The translations under genes and the position numbers were made by a program. The notes below the pieces were generated by a model. It did not search any database and had not been told where the DNA came from. It saw only the letters and a program-made list of their open reading frames with translations. From Streptomyces capillispiralis (GTDB lineage Bacteria; Actinomycetota; Actinomycetes; Streptomycetales; Streptomycetaceae): DNA of 64,000 nt. How positions within the stretch are numbered: the stretch's first letter is position 1; the number at the start of each line of letters is the position of its first letter. Where the stretch lies: positions 7,886,001 through 7,950,000 of the forward strand of contig NZ_VIWV01000001.1 of the NCBI RefSeq assembly GCF_007829875.1, read 5' to 3'. Below are positions 16,676 to 25,153 of this stretch, in pieces.

Positions 16676-17122
16676 ATGAGCGAGGACAGGATCGAGCGCG
16701 ACACCCTGATCGAAGCCTCCCTGGAGAGGGTCTGGTCGCTGGTGGCCCAGCCCGGGTTCTGGGTGGCGGACAAGGCGAGCCTGCCCGGCACGGTGGCCAA
16801 GGAGGGCGACGTGCTGGTGGCGAAGAACCCCGAGCACGGTGACTTCCCGGTGCGGGTGGAGAAGGTCGAGCCGCCGACGTACCTGGCGTACCGCTGGACC
16901 AGCGCGTTCCCGGGGGAGGAACTGCGCGAGGACAACAGCACCCTGGTGGAGTTCACGCTCACGCGGGAGGGCGACCGGACACGGCTGCGCGTGGTGGAGA
17001 GCGGGTTCACGGCGCTGGCCGGGTCCGAGGACCTGCGCCGCCAGAACCTCAAGGACCACACCCAGGGCTGGCCGCTGGAGCTCGAGGCGCTCAAGTCGCG
17101 CGCCGAAGAGCCGTCGATGTGA
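16676..17122 (+). CDS. SRPBCC/AHSA1-domain protein
   Basis: 148 residues from an ATG with GGAAGGAG. The START-like fold is recognised by ERDTLIEASLERVWSLVAQPGFW at the start and the C-terminal helix DLRRQNLKDHTQGWPLELEALK. Proteins of this type form a hydrophobic ligand cavity; in this gene pair they are believed to act with, or modulate, an ArsR repressor. It overlaps the ArsR gene by four bases (ATGTGA), so they are translationally coupled. Confidence 0.92.
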   Translation: MSEDRIERDTLIEASLERVWSLVAQPGFWVADKASLPGTVAKEGDVLVAKNPEHGDFPVRVEKVEPPTYLAYRWTSAFPGEELREDNSTLVEFTLTREGDRTRLRVVESGFTALAGSEDLRRQNLKDHTQGWPLELEALKSRAEEPSM

Positions 17123-17520
17123 CGGGCGGGGGTCACGAGGCCGGCGCGGACGTCGACAGCGTGCTCGCCGCGCTGGCCGATCCCACGCGCCGGCAGGTGC
17201 TGGACGTCCTCGCCGCGCAGGGTGAGGCCACCGCGACGCGGCTGGCCGAGCGGCTGCCGGTGTCACGGCAGGCGGTGGTCAAGCACCTCGCCGTGCTGGA
17301 CGCCGCCGGGCTGGTGTCGGGCAGCCGGGTCGGACGCGAGGTGCGCTACTCGGTGCGGCCGGTGGCCCTGGACACGACGGCCCGGTGGATGGGAGCCCTC
17401 GCGGCCGACTGGGACCGGCGGCTGGCACGCATCAAGCACATCGCCGAAGCGGCGGAGACAGCCGAAGCGGCGGAGGCAGCGGAGGCAGCCGAGGAGGCAG
17501 CGGAGGGGGATGCCCGATAG
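17119..17520 (+). CDS. ArsR-family repressor with Ala/Glu repeat tail
   Basis: 133 residues from a GTG overlapping the SRPBCC stop codon. Winged-helix motif VLAALADPTRRQVLDVLAAQGEATATRLAERLPVSRQAVVKHLAVLDAAGLV is typical of the ArsR group that partners SRPBCC proteins and lacks metal-binding Cys. The last 25 residues are a degenerate AEAAE repeat encoded by gcggaggca-like units, a tail not usual in the family and possibly length-variable. Two dyads upstream of the operon are the likely binding sites. Confidence 0.92.
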   Translation: MTGGGHEAGADVDSVLAALADPTRRQVLDVLAAQGEATATRLAERLPVSRQAVVKHLAVLDAAGLVSGSRVGREVRYSVRPVALDTTARWMGALAADWDRRLARIKHIAEAAETAEAAEAAEAAEEAAEGDAR

Positions 17521-17542
17521 GGCCCGGGCGGGGTACGACCGA

Positions 17543-17593
17543 GGCCGCTGCGGCCCGGTGGGCGGCCTCCAGGCCCGTCGGACCGCAGCGGCC
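17543..17593. terminator. Hairpin after the ArsR gene
   Basis: GGCCGCTGCGG (17543-17553) pairs perfectly with CCGCAGCGGCC (17583-17593), with an inner smaller stem. It follows the ArsR stop codon by 22 bases. Confidence 0.55.
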
Positions 17594-17666
17594 CCCGCGT
17601 GACGGGCGTGCGGGCGGCACCCGGTCCCGCGTGACGGGCCCCCGGGCGGCGACCCGGCCCCCGGAC

Positions 17667-17732
17667 GGTCGCCCCCTGCCGTACGCCCTGCCGTACGAGC
17701 CGTTCCCGCGGGGCGCGCGGCAGGGGGCGACC
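17667..17732. terminator. Long inverted repeat between convergent genes
   Basis: GGTCGCCCCCTGCCG (17667-17681) is perfectly complementary to 17718-17732, a 15-base-pair stem with a 36-base loop that itself repeats GCCGTAC. It ends 31 bases before the stop of the MBL remnant on the opposite strand. Confidence 0.5.
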
Positions 17733-17763
17733 CCCGGCCGTCACCGCCGGGCCCCGGTCCCGG

Positions 17764-18042
17764 TCAGGCCCACTCGCCGGGCGCCAGGTACCGGTAGCCG
17801 CCGCCGGCCTCCTCGGAGAGCCGGCCGACGACGCCGGCGAGACCGCGCTCGTTGATCCGGGCGTCATGGAACAGGAACGCCCGCCGCGGTCGCACCGCAC
17901 GCACGAGATCGATCGCCTCCGCCGACTTCAGCCACGATCCCTGGGCCGGCACCAGGAGCGTCTCGACCGGCTGATCGGGCACGTGGACCAGCACCCGCCC
18001 CTCGTGCTCCAGCCGTACACAGGCATGGGTGTACTTCGTCAT
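17764..18042 (-). pseudogene. MBL-fold hydrolase gene with large in-frame internal deletion
   Basis: The 92-residue product starts MTKYTHACVRLEHEGRVLV, the exact start of Streptomyces MBL-fold hydrolases (about 210 residues), and then jumps to the last 70 residues of that family (VETLLVPAQGSWLKSAEAIDLVRAVRPRRAFLFHDARINE). The metal-binding HxHxDH loop and the second and third His/Asp ligands are lost, so it cannot be an active metallo-hydrolase. The frame remains open, so a short protein could still be made. The internal deletion is about 120 residues. Confidence 0.75.
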
Positions 18043-18221
18043 CCGCGTGGCGCCCCACCGCACAACCGCTGCCGCGCCCCGGACCGTCAACCGCTGGTGG
18101 TGCGGCCCGGGTTGCGGCGCTCCACGTACAGGCGGTCGCCCTCCGGGCCGGTCCACAGGGTCCGGCGCGACAGGGGAAACCCGGATGCCCCGGCCGGTGC
18201 CGGTCGGGTAGCGTGCGGACC

Positions 18222-18287
18222 ATGTCGAGCCCCGAGTCGGACGAGGTGGGGGCTTACGGTCACGCCGTCAGCCCCCTGAACCACTGA
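18222..18287 (+). other. Possible 21-codon leader peptide before the chloramphenicol-type exporter
   Basis: An ATG at 18222 opens a 21-codon frame ending at TGA 18285-18287. TAGCGT (18209-18214), a plausible -10, is seven bases upstream, so the transcript could be leaderless. A hairpin with a 12-base stem and one mismatch (18248-18276) lies within the frame. The exporter starts 115 bases later. Chloramphenicol exporters are known in several bacteria to be controlled by leader-peptide attenuation, so this could be such a device; no expression evidence exists here. Confidence 0.35.
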
Positions 18288-18401
18288 GTCCGTAGTTCCG
18301 CCGTCCCGCCGCGCACCAGCGGCCGGACGAGCGCGCCCGGGGGCACTGACCGCGGTGACGAGACGCCTGTGCCGTGCCTCGCCCCACCCCGGAGCCACTC
18401 G

Positions 18402-19568
18402 ATGCCTTTTCCCCTGTACCTGCTCGCCCTGGCCGTCTTCGCCATGGGCACCTCGGAGTTCATGCTCGCCGGCCTCCTCCCGGCCATCGCCGCCGACCTC
18501 GACGTGACCGTCGGGACGGCGGGCACGCTCACCTCGGCCTACGCGGTCGGCATGATCGTCGGCGCCCCGCTCGTCGCCGCCTCCACCCGCAACCGGCCGG
18601 GACGGAGCAGCCTCCTCTGCTTCGTCGTCGTGTTCTCGGCCGCTCACGCCGTCGGCGCCACCACCACGGCCTACCCGGTCCTGGTCGCCACCAGGGTCGT
18701 CGCCGCGCTCGCCAACGCCGGATTCCTCGCCGTCGCCCTGACGGCCGCCGCCGCGCTCGTCCCCGCCGACCGCAAGGGACGCGCACTGGCGGTCCTGCTG
18801 TCGGGCACGACGGTCGCCACCATCGCCGGTGTGCCGGCCGGATCGGCCCTCGGCACCCTGTTCGGCTGGCGGGCCACCTTCTGGGCCGTCGCCCTGTGCT
18901 GTCTGCCCGCGGCGCTCGGCATCCTCCTGGGCATGCCCGCGCGGCCCGCGACGCGGGACACCGCCGCCCGGCCGGCCCTGCGGTCGGAACTCGCGCAACT
19001 CGCCCGTGCGCGACTGGTCCTGGTGATGCTGCTCGGCGCCCTGGTGAACGCGGCGACCTTCGCGAGCTTCACCTTCCTCGCCCCGGTCGTGACGGACACC
19101 GCCGGCCTGGACGACCTGTGGATCCCCGTCGCCCTGGTGCTCTTCGGCGCCGGTTCCCTCACCGGAGTCACCCTCGCCGGGCGCGTCTCCGACCGGCACC
19201 CGCGACGCGTCGTCGCCGTCGGCGGCCCGCTGCTGCTCGCCGGCTGGCCCGCCCTGGCCGTCCTGGCCGACCGGCCGGCCGCCCTCCTCGCCCTAGTGTT
19301 CGTCCAGGGCGCCCTGTCGTTCGCACTGGGCAGCACCCTCATCACGCGGGTCCTCTACGAGGCGGCCGGAGCCCCCACCATGGCCGGCTCGTACGCGACC
19401 GCGGCACTCAACGCCGGGGCCGCCGTGGGACCGCTCGTCGCCGGCGCCACCCTCGACACCGCGGCCGGGAACCTCGGCCCGCTGTGGACCAGCACCCTCC
19501 TCGTCCTGGCCGCGCTGTCCCTCGCCCTCGCCTTCCGCGGCGGGCTCTCCACCGCGACACCGGACTGA
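18402..19568 (+). CDS. MFS chloramphenicol-type exporter (Cml/CmlR-like)
   Basis: 388 residues from the ATG at 18402, with GGAG at 18391. The sequence MPFPLYLLALAVFAMGTSEF and the motif LLSGTTVATIAGVPAGSALG are close to actinomycete Cml chloramphenicol efflux proteins. Twelve membrane segments are expected. It would expel amphenicols or similar drugs by proton antiport. The upstream region of about 360 bases between the MBL remnant and this gene holds the possible leader ORF and hairpin. Confidence 0.9.
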   Translation: MPFPLYLLALAVFAMGTSEFMLAGLLPAIAADLDVTVGTAGTLTSAYAVGMIVGAPLVAASTRNRPGRSSLLCFVVVFSAAHAVGATTTAYPVLVATRVVAALANAGFLAVALTAAAALVPADRKGRALAVLLSGTTVATIAGVPAGSALGTLFGWRATFWAVALCCLPAALGILLGMPARPATRDTAARPALRSELAQLARARLVLVMLLGALVNAATFASFTFLAPVVTDTAGLDDLWIPVALVLFGAGSLTGVTLAGRVSDRHPRRVVAVGGPLLLAGWPALAVLADRPAALLALVFVQGALSFALGSTLITRVLYEAAGAPTMAGSYATAALNAGAAVGPLVAGATLDTAAGNLGPLWTSTLLVLAALSLALAFRGGLSTATPD

Positions 19569-19739
19569 CGCGGCCCCCGAGGGGCGGCCGGTCCGCGCCC
19601 CGGCGCGCTGACATGCGATGATCGGCACATTGCCACGGGGCGCTGCCCGGCCGGACGGTGTGGCGACGTACGGCGTCCGGGCACCGCACCCAGGACCGAC
19701 CGACAGGGCGGCGCCCCCTCGAACCCGGAGGGTGGAACC

Positions 19740-20924
19740 ATGGCACAGCGCGCGGCGACCATCGTCGGCGGCGGGATCGGCGGCCTCGCGGCCGCCCTCG
19801 CCCTGCACCGCCGCGGCTGGCGGGTCGAAGTGCGGGAACGCGCACCGGAGTTCACCGAGATCGGCGCCGGCATCTCCCTGTGGCCCAACGCGCTGCACGC
19901 GCTCGGGGCACTCGGCCTGGCCGACGTCGTCCTGGCGCTCGGCGCCGTCGAGACCGCGGGAGGCGTACGCGACCGCCGGGGCCGTCACCTGTCCCGCACG
20001 GACAACGCGGAGCTGGAGCGCCGCTTCGGCCGTCCCCTGGTCGTCCTGCACCGTGCCGACCTGCTGCGGGTGCTCGCCGAGGCGCTGCCCGCCGGCAGCC
20101 TGCTCCCCGGCAGCGAGGTGTCCTCCGTCCGCCTCACCGACGACGGACACCCGGTCGTCACCCACGGCGGACACGAGTCCCGGCCCGGCCTCCTCATCGG
20201 CGCCGACGGACTGCGCAGCGCGGTCCGCCGCTCCCTGTGGCCCGACGCGCCCGGCCCCCGGTACGCCGGCTACACCGCCTGGCGCGCGGTCACCCGCCCC
20301 CTCACCACGCCGCGCCCCGAGGGCACCGTCACCTGGGGCCGCGGCGAGCGCTTCGGCTGCACCGCGCTGCCGGGTGGGCGGATGTACTGCTTCGCCACCG
20401 CCTCGCTGCCGGAGGGAACCCCCTCCGCCGGGTCCGAACACGCCGAACTGCTGCGCCGGTTCGGGTCCTGGCCGGACCCCGTGCCCGCCCTGCTGGCCGC
20501 CGTCCCCGAGGACGCGGTGCTCCGGCACGACCTGTACGACCTGCCGCCGCTGCCCACCTTCGTCCGAGGCCGGGTCGCACTGCTGGGCGACGCGGCCCAC
20601 GCCATGACGCCCAACCTCGGCCAGGGTGCCTGCCAGGCACTGGAGGACGCGGTCACCCTCGCCCACTGCCTCGACGGCACCCCGGACGTGACCGCCGCCC
20701 TCCGCTCGTACGACCTGCTGCGCCGCCCGCGGACCCGGGCCGTCACCCGCCGCTCCGCCCGGCTCGGCACGATCGGGCAGCTGTCGTGGCCGCCCGCGGT
20801 GCTGCTGCGCGACACGGCCGCCCGGCTGATGCCGTCGCGCATGACGCTGCGGGCCATGACACCGGTACTCGGCTGGACCCCGCCCGGCCACCGCGCCACC
20901 GCGACGAACAGCGAGAACCCCTGA
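19740..20924 (+). CDS. FAD-dependent monooxygenase (aromatic hydroxylase class)
   Basis: 394 residues from an ATG after GGAGGGTGG. Group A flavin monooxygenase motifs are complete: GGGIGGLAAALAL (FAD Rossmann), the GADGLRSAVR (DG) motif and RVALLGDAAHAMTPNLGQGACQALEDA (GD motif). It would hydroxylate an aromatic or polyketide-like substrate with NAD(P)H and O2. The stop codon overlaps the start of the next gene by one base, so the two are translationally coupled and probably function together. Confidence 0.95.
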   Translation: MAQRAATIVGGGIGGLAAALALHRRGWRVEVRERAPEFTEIGAGISLWPNALHALGALGLADVVLALGAVETAGGVRDRRGRHLSRTDNAELERRFGRPLVVLHRADLLRVLAEALPAGSLLPGSEVSSVRLTDDGHPVVTHGGHESRPGLLIGADGLRSAVRRSLWPDAPGPRYAGYTAWRAVTRPLTTPRPEGTVTWGRGERFGCTALPGGRMYCFATASLPEGTPSAGSEHAELLRRFGSWPDPVPALLAAVPEDAVLRHDLYDLPPLPTFVRGRVALLGDAAHAMTPNLGQGACQALEDAVTLAHCLDGTPDVTAALRSYDLLRRPRTRAVTRRSARLGTIGQLSWPPAVLLRDTAARLMPSRMTLRAMTPVLGWTPPGHRATATNSENP

Positions 20925-22489
20925 TGCCGGACTGGACCTACCACCCCCTGCGCGGCCCGGCCGCCGCCGTACTCGGTGAACGCCGCGCACAGCGGGCCGC
21001 CCTGCGGCTGCTCGCCTCGATCGGCTCGCGCCCCGCCGGCGCGCGGCTGGTCGCCCACGCGTTCGGCCACCGTCATCCGCCCCCGCACCTCGCCGGCGAC
21101 ATCGCCGGCGCGCCCGTGCGGGTCCGCCTCGGCATCTGCGTCCCGCCCTCGCTCGCCCGTGAGGCGGTACGCGCCATGCCCCCGCTCGGAGCCGGTGCCG
21201 TCGAGGTGGCGCCGGTCACCGAGGCCGACGTCCGCACCGTGCGCGAGGCCGCCGCCGGCCGCTCCATACCCGTGCTCGTCCGGGCCGGCGACCCGGCCGC
21301 CGAGGCCGCCCTCGAACCGTACGTCGACGGGTTCACCAGCGGCGACGACCCGCACCTGGTCCATGTCTCCGACCCGTCCGTGACCGCCGCGGCCGCCGCC
21401 CTGGAGCAACCGGGCACCGTGGTCCTCGCCCGGCCCGCGGTGCTCGTCGAGGCCGGACCCGGCTGGTTCGCCCGGGTCACCGAGGCGGCCACGCCCACCG
21501 GGCCCGCGCCGTCCCTGCGCGAGGTCGGCCGCGATCCGCGCCGCTGGCCCGCCTGGTGGTGGGCGCTGCTCGTCGGTCTCGGCATGACGGGCGCCGGTCT
21601 CGGCGCCGCCGCGATCACCCTCGGGCCGGTGCTGCTCTGGTACGACCGCGACTACCTCGGCATGACGCTGCACGAACTGCACGCCGCCAACCACCACCTG
21701 GTGCACTTCCTCCAGCACGACCGGATCACCATGGCCGGCACCATGGTGGCGATCGGCGCCCTCTACACCGGCCTCGCCTGGGGCGGGATCAGACGCGGCT
21801 GGCCCTGGGCCCGCGAGGCGTACCTGCTGTCCGGGGCGGTCGGCTTCCCCACCCTCTTCTACTTCCTGGCCACCGGGTTCGTGGAGCCCCTGCACACCGC
21901 CACGGCGCTCGTGCTGTTCCCGATGTTCGTCGCCGCGGTCCGCCGCACGCCGCACCCACCGCGCCGGCGGGTGGTCCCCGAGGGGCCGGAGCGGGAGCGC
22001 CGCAGGGCACTGGTCGGCCAACTGCTGCTCATCGTCACGGGAGCGGGGCTGTTCGTCGGCGGAGCGGTGATCTCGGTGATCGGTCTGACCGGTGTCTTCG
22101 TGCCGACCGACCTGGCCTTCCTCGGCACCGGCACCGAGGAGCTGGAAGCCGTCACTCCCCGGCTCGTGCCGTTCATCGCCCACGACCGGGCGGGGTTCGG
22201 CGGCGCCCTGATGTCCGCCGCCGTGGCGATCCTGCTGCTCAGCGCCTGGGGCTGGCGGCGGGGCGAGAGCTGGGTGTTCTGGACGCTGGCCGCGGCGGCG
22301 GCCGCGGGCTTCCTGCCGGCCGTCGTGGTGCACGGCGTGATCCACTACACGGACTTCGTCCACCTCGCCCCGGTCTACTTCGGCATCGCCACGACCACCA
22401 CCGGCCTGCTCCTGGCCCGGCCGTACCTCCGCGCCGAAGGGCAGGGCGGAACCGCCGGCCCACCCGGCGAGCCGGGCGTTACGCGGTGA
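20924..22489 (+). CDS. Membrane protein with degenerate dihydroorotate-dehydrogenase-like N-terminus
   Basis: 521 residues. Residues 1-200 follow the layout of class 2 PyrD (YHPLRGPAAAVLGERRAQRAALRLLASI, then VRLGICV, AVRAMPPLGAGAVEVAPVTEAD), but the FMN-binding AAGLDKNG-type motif is replaced by ICVPPSL, so activity is doubtful. Residues 205-515 hold about eight membrane segments with His-rich stretches (HELHAANHHLVHFLQHD; HGVIHYTDFVHL) that could bind a metal or haem; this is inference. It overlaps the monooxygenase stop by one base. I do not recognise a named family for the whole. Confidence 0.8.
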   Translation: MPDWTYHPLRGPAAAVLGERRAQRAALRLLASIGSRPAGARLVAHAFGHRHPPPHLAGDIAGAPVRVRLGICVPPSLAREAVRAMPPLGAGAVEVAPVTEADVRTVREAAAGRSIPVLVRAGDPAAEAALEPYVDGFTSGDDPHLVHVSDPSVTAAAAALEQPGTVVLARPAVLVEAGPGWFARVTEAATPTGPAPSLREVGRDPRRWPAWWWALLVGLGMTGAGLGAAAITLGPVLLWYDRDYLGMTLHELHAANHHLVHFLQHDRITMAGTMVAIGALYTGLAWGGIRRGWPWAREAYLLSGAVGFPTLFYFLATGFVEPLHTATALVLFPMFVAAVRRTPHPPRRRVVPEGPERERRRALVGQLLLIVTGAGLFVGGAVISVIGLTGVFVPTDLAFLGTGTEELEAVTPRLVPFIAHDRAGFGGALMSAAVAILLLSAWGWRRGESWVFWTLAAAAAAGFLPAVVVHGVIHYTDFVHLAPVYFGIATTTTGLLLARPYLRAEGQGGTAGPPGEPGVTR

Positions 22490-22519
22490 AGCGGTGGCTG
22501 CCCGAGCCGACCCGTGGAC

Positions 22520-22555
22520 GGCGCGGCCGTCCTCCGCAGGGAGGAAGGCCGCGCC
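22520..22555. terminator. Hairpin between convergent genes
   Basis: GGCGCGGCC (22520-22528) pairs with GGCCGCGCC (22547-22555), and TCCTCC with GGAGGA inside, around a GCAG loop. It serves the membrane protein gene on the plus strand and possibly the beta-helix gene on the minus strand. Confidence 0.75.
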
Positions 22556-22614
22556 GGCGTGGGTGACCGCACCCGGACTGTCCGCCGGGATCCGCCCCTC
22601 GCGCCGTGGTCACC

Positions 22615-24882
22615 TCACGGATGGCTCACGAGGTTCGCCACGTTGGTAGCGGAGTTGGAGGGACCTCCGCGGTCGTTGATGACGTGCCGGATGGTTCCCG
22701 TCCCGCCGAGGGAGACCGTCACCATGTTCTGGAAGCGCACGTTCGGGTTGTTGGGGACTTCGAAGGCGTGCTCGGCGGTGACGCCGGGGTCGACGTTGAA
22801 GTAGCAGTAGCTGCCGAGCCCGTACGCCTGGTGGCTGGTCACGTGGTCGGCGACCTTGTAGGCCGCGTAGCCCTGCGTGGAACCGTTCATCCAGGCCGCC
22901 TGGTTGGGCGGGTCGTAGGGCATCTCGTTCTGGTAGAAGTACGTCCGCCCGCCGTTGCCGTTCCAGATCGTCTGGTGCTTCTGGTAGTGCTCGACGAACA
23001 GGCCGTACATCGTCACGTTGTCGCCGTTGACGACGAGGCCGGTGTCGGCGGTGTTGGTGTTCCAGCCGATGCCGTTGCCGTGATCGCCGCGCCAGATCCA
23101 CATGTGGTCACCGATGACGTGGTCGCTGTTGACGACCAGGCTGGTGGTGGCTTTGCCGGCGTGGGCGCCGCCGACCCGGAAGTACACGTCGTGCAGGGAC
23201 GTGGGGTTGGCCGCGTGGCCGGCGGAGGCGCCGGACGGGCCGACCTCCATGAGCGTCCGTGAGTTGGTGGTGCCCGCGTCGAACAGGACACCGGCGATCT
23301 TCACGCCGTCCACGTCGGCGACCGTCATCGCCGTGACGCCGTTGTCCGGGACGAAGGTGGCGAGTCCCAGTCCGAGCACCACGGTGTCCGGCCGGGTCAC
23401 CCGCAGGGTCTCGCTCAGGTGGTAGACACCCGGGGTGACCAGCAGGTTCTTCCCCTCGGCCAGCGCCGCGTTGATCTGCGCGGCGGTGGCGCCCGGCTTG
23501 ACCACGTGGAACCGGTCCATGCCGAGCGAGCTGCCGGGCGCCGTTCCGTTCGCCCAGGTGGTCGCCGTGGAGTCGGTCCGCAGCGCGGGCACGAAGACCC
23601 GGTAGGCGCCCGCCGCGTCGACGTACAGGAAGGGCTTCTCGCGCACCGTCGGCGTCCGGCCGACCGTGGTGTAGGGCGGGTTGGGGAAGCTGGTGCCCGG
23701 GACGCCCTGGCTGCCGACGAAGACCATGTTCCAGTTCGAGCCGGTCCAGCTGCCGAGCTGGGAGTTGCGGGTCAGCCACTGCTGCTGGGTACCGGAGCGC
23801 ACCTGGCCGTCGATCTTGCTGTCGGCCATGAAGCCGCCACTGGACCAGCCGCCGTCACTGAGTTCCAGGTTGCCCCGCACATGCATGCGCCGGTACCCCG
23901 AGGCCTGCGACACCGCCCACCGGTCCGTGCCGCCGGTCGGGTTCACCGAGAGGTTCTCGGCTCCGCGCCAGAAGTTCTGGGTGGCGTTCTGCGGCGGGAA
24001 CCAGTCCGCCTCGACGTGCACGGCACCGTTGATGGTGACCGCGTCGGGCGACTGGCCCAGGCCCAGGACCTGCGTGTAGAAGCCGACGTTGACGTCGTTG
24101 CTGTACGTGCCCGGCTTGAACAGGATCGCGTGGCGCTGGGAGCCGAACTGGTTCGTCTCCTGCTGCTGGAAGATCGAGTCCAGTCGGCTCTGGATGGTCG
24201 ACGACGGCATCGAGGGGTCGAAGACCGCCACGTTGGGACCGAGGTCGACGTCCCCCGGCGCGGTGCTCGCGGGCGTGACCTGGAAGCGCTGGGCCGCCGA
24301 GCCGTTGCAGGTGTACTGCACCAGCTGCACGCTGTCGGCCGTCGAGGCGGACGGCACGTCGAGGCACTTGCCGCTGTGCCGGTTGACGAAGTGGTAGGCG
24401 CCGCCGCCCTCGTCGACCGGCAGCCACTGCTGGTTGTTGCCGCCGCCGTACGTCCACAGGTGCACGGCCGCGTTGTCGGCGGTGGACACGTCGCTGACGT
24501 CCATCACCTGCCGGGCGTCGTTGCGGTTGTCGACGCGTACGTAGCCGTCACCGGTGGAGGTGAAACTCCACTGCTGCGCCGTGGTGTTGTTGCAGGTGTA
24601 CTGCTGTACGGCCGTGCCGTTGACCGTGCCGGCCGCCCGGGCGTCCAGACACTTCCCGCTGCCGCTGTTCACGACGGTCGACCATCCCGTCGGCAGCGCG
24701 GCGGCCACGGCCGAGGCGCCCGAGGGGCCGGAGACGTCGGCGGCCCGGGCCGGCTGGAGGGCGGTGAGGGCCGAGGCGGCGGTGGCGGCGGCCACCAGCA
24801 CGGCGGTCCACGGGCCGCGGACACGGCTCACCGGGGTGCTGCCGGACCGGCCGCCGGGGCGTGGTCGCGAGGGTCTGTGCAT
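22615..24882 (-). CDS. Secreted ricin-type CBM13 plus parallel beta-helix protein
   Basis: 755 residues from an ATG with GGAGAAG. A signal peptide (to about residue 48) is followed by a ricin-B/CBM13 domain (QQW, QQW, QRF repeats, about residues 60-205) and a pectate-lyase-like right-handed beta-helix region to the C-terminus (VNVGFYTQVLGLGQSP, TPGVYHLSETLRVTRPDTVVLGLGLATF). It probably binds and cuts, or only binds, a plant or fungal polysaccharide outside the cell. Homologues are often labelled 'adenylyl cyclase', for which nothing here gives support. I cannot identify catalytic residues or CAZy family. Confidence 0.85.
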   Translation of the reverse strand: MHRPSRPRPGGRSGSTPVSRVRGPWTAVLVAAATAASALTALQPARAADVSGPSGASAVAAALPTGWSTVVNSGSGKCLDARAAGTVNGTAVQQYTCNNTTAQQWSFTSTGDGYVRVDNRNDARQVMDVSDVSTADNAAVHLWTYGGGNNQQWLPVDEGGGAYHFVNRHSGKCLDVPSASTADSVQLVQYTCNGSAAQRFQVTPASTAPGDVDLGPNVAVFDPSMPSSTIQSRLDSIFQQQETNQFGSQRHAILFKPGTYSNDVNVGFYTQVLGLGQSPDAVTINGAVHVEADWFPPQNATQNFWRGAENLSVNPTGGTDRWAVSQASGYRRMHVRGNLELSDGGWSSGGFMADSKIDGQVRSGTQQQWLTRNSQLGSWTGSNWNMVFVGSQGVPGTSFPNPPYTTVGRTPTVREKPFLYVDAAGAYRVFVPALRTDSTATTWANGTAPGSSLGMDRFHVVKPGATAAQINAALAEGKNLLVTPGVYHLSETLRVTRPDTVVLGLGLATFVPDNGVTAMTVADVDGVKIAGVLFDAGTTNSRTLMEVGPSGASAGHAANPTSLHDVYFRVGGAHAGKATTSLVVNSDHVIGDHMWIWRGDHGNGIGWNTNTADTGLVVNGDNVTMYGLFVEHYQKHQTIWNGNGGRTYFYQNEMPYDPPNQAAWMNGSTQGYAAYKVADHVTSHQAYGLGSYCYFNVDPGVTAEHAFEVPNNPNVRFQNMVTVSLGGTGTIRHVINDRGGPSNSATNVANLVSHP

Positions 24883-25072
24883 CGGTTCTTCTCCTGTCCG
24901 CCGGGGCGGCTCGAGTGGGGCTTCTCCTGCCGTCGTCCACCATTGATTGGCGTGTCTATGACATGCCTGCGGTGCCAGGGGTGCGGCGTTCGGTGACGGC
25001 TGTGCGGCAGGTGGGGGGAGGGAAGGGGAGGAGTGCTGCGCCGTGGTCCGCTCTTGCTTACTTCAGTTCGTG

Positions 25073-25101
25073 ATTTAAGGAGTGATGTAAATTCCTGTCA
25101 A
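25073..25101 (-). promoter_or_regulatory. Candidate promoter of the beta-helix gene
   Basis: On the minus strand TTGACA (25101-25096), then 17 bases, then TTAAAT (25078-25073). The flanking 40 bases are unusually AT-rich for this window. It is about 190 bases before the start codon; no other gene lies between. Confidence 0.55.
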
Positions 25102-25153
25102 GGGTTTGGTCCGGTCCGGAAGGGCGGCCGGCCTCGCGGCCGGCCGCCCGGGA

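Noticed and set aside
25073..25101. AT-rich patch before the beta-helix gene as foreign DNA
   Set aside because: Only about 40 bases and coincident with a TTGACA-N17-TTAAAT promoter; AT richness is expected there.
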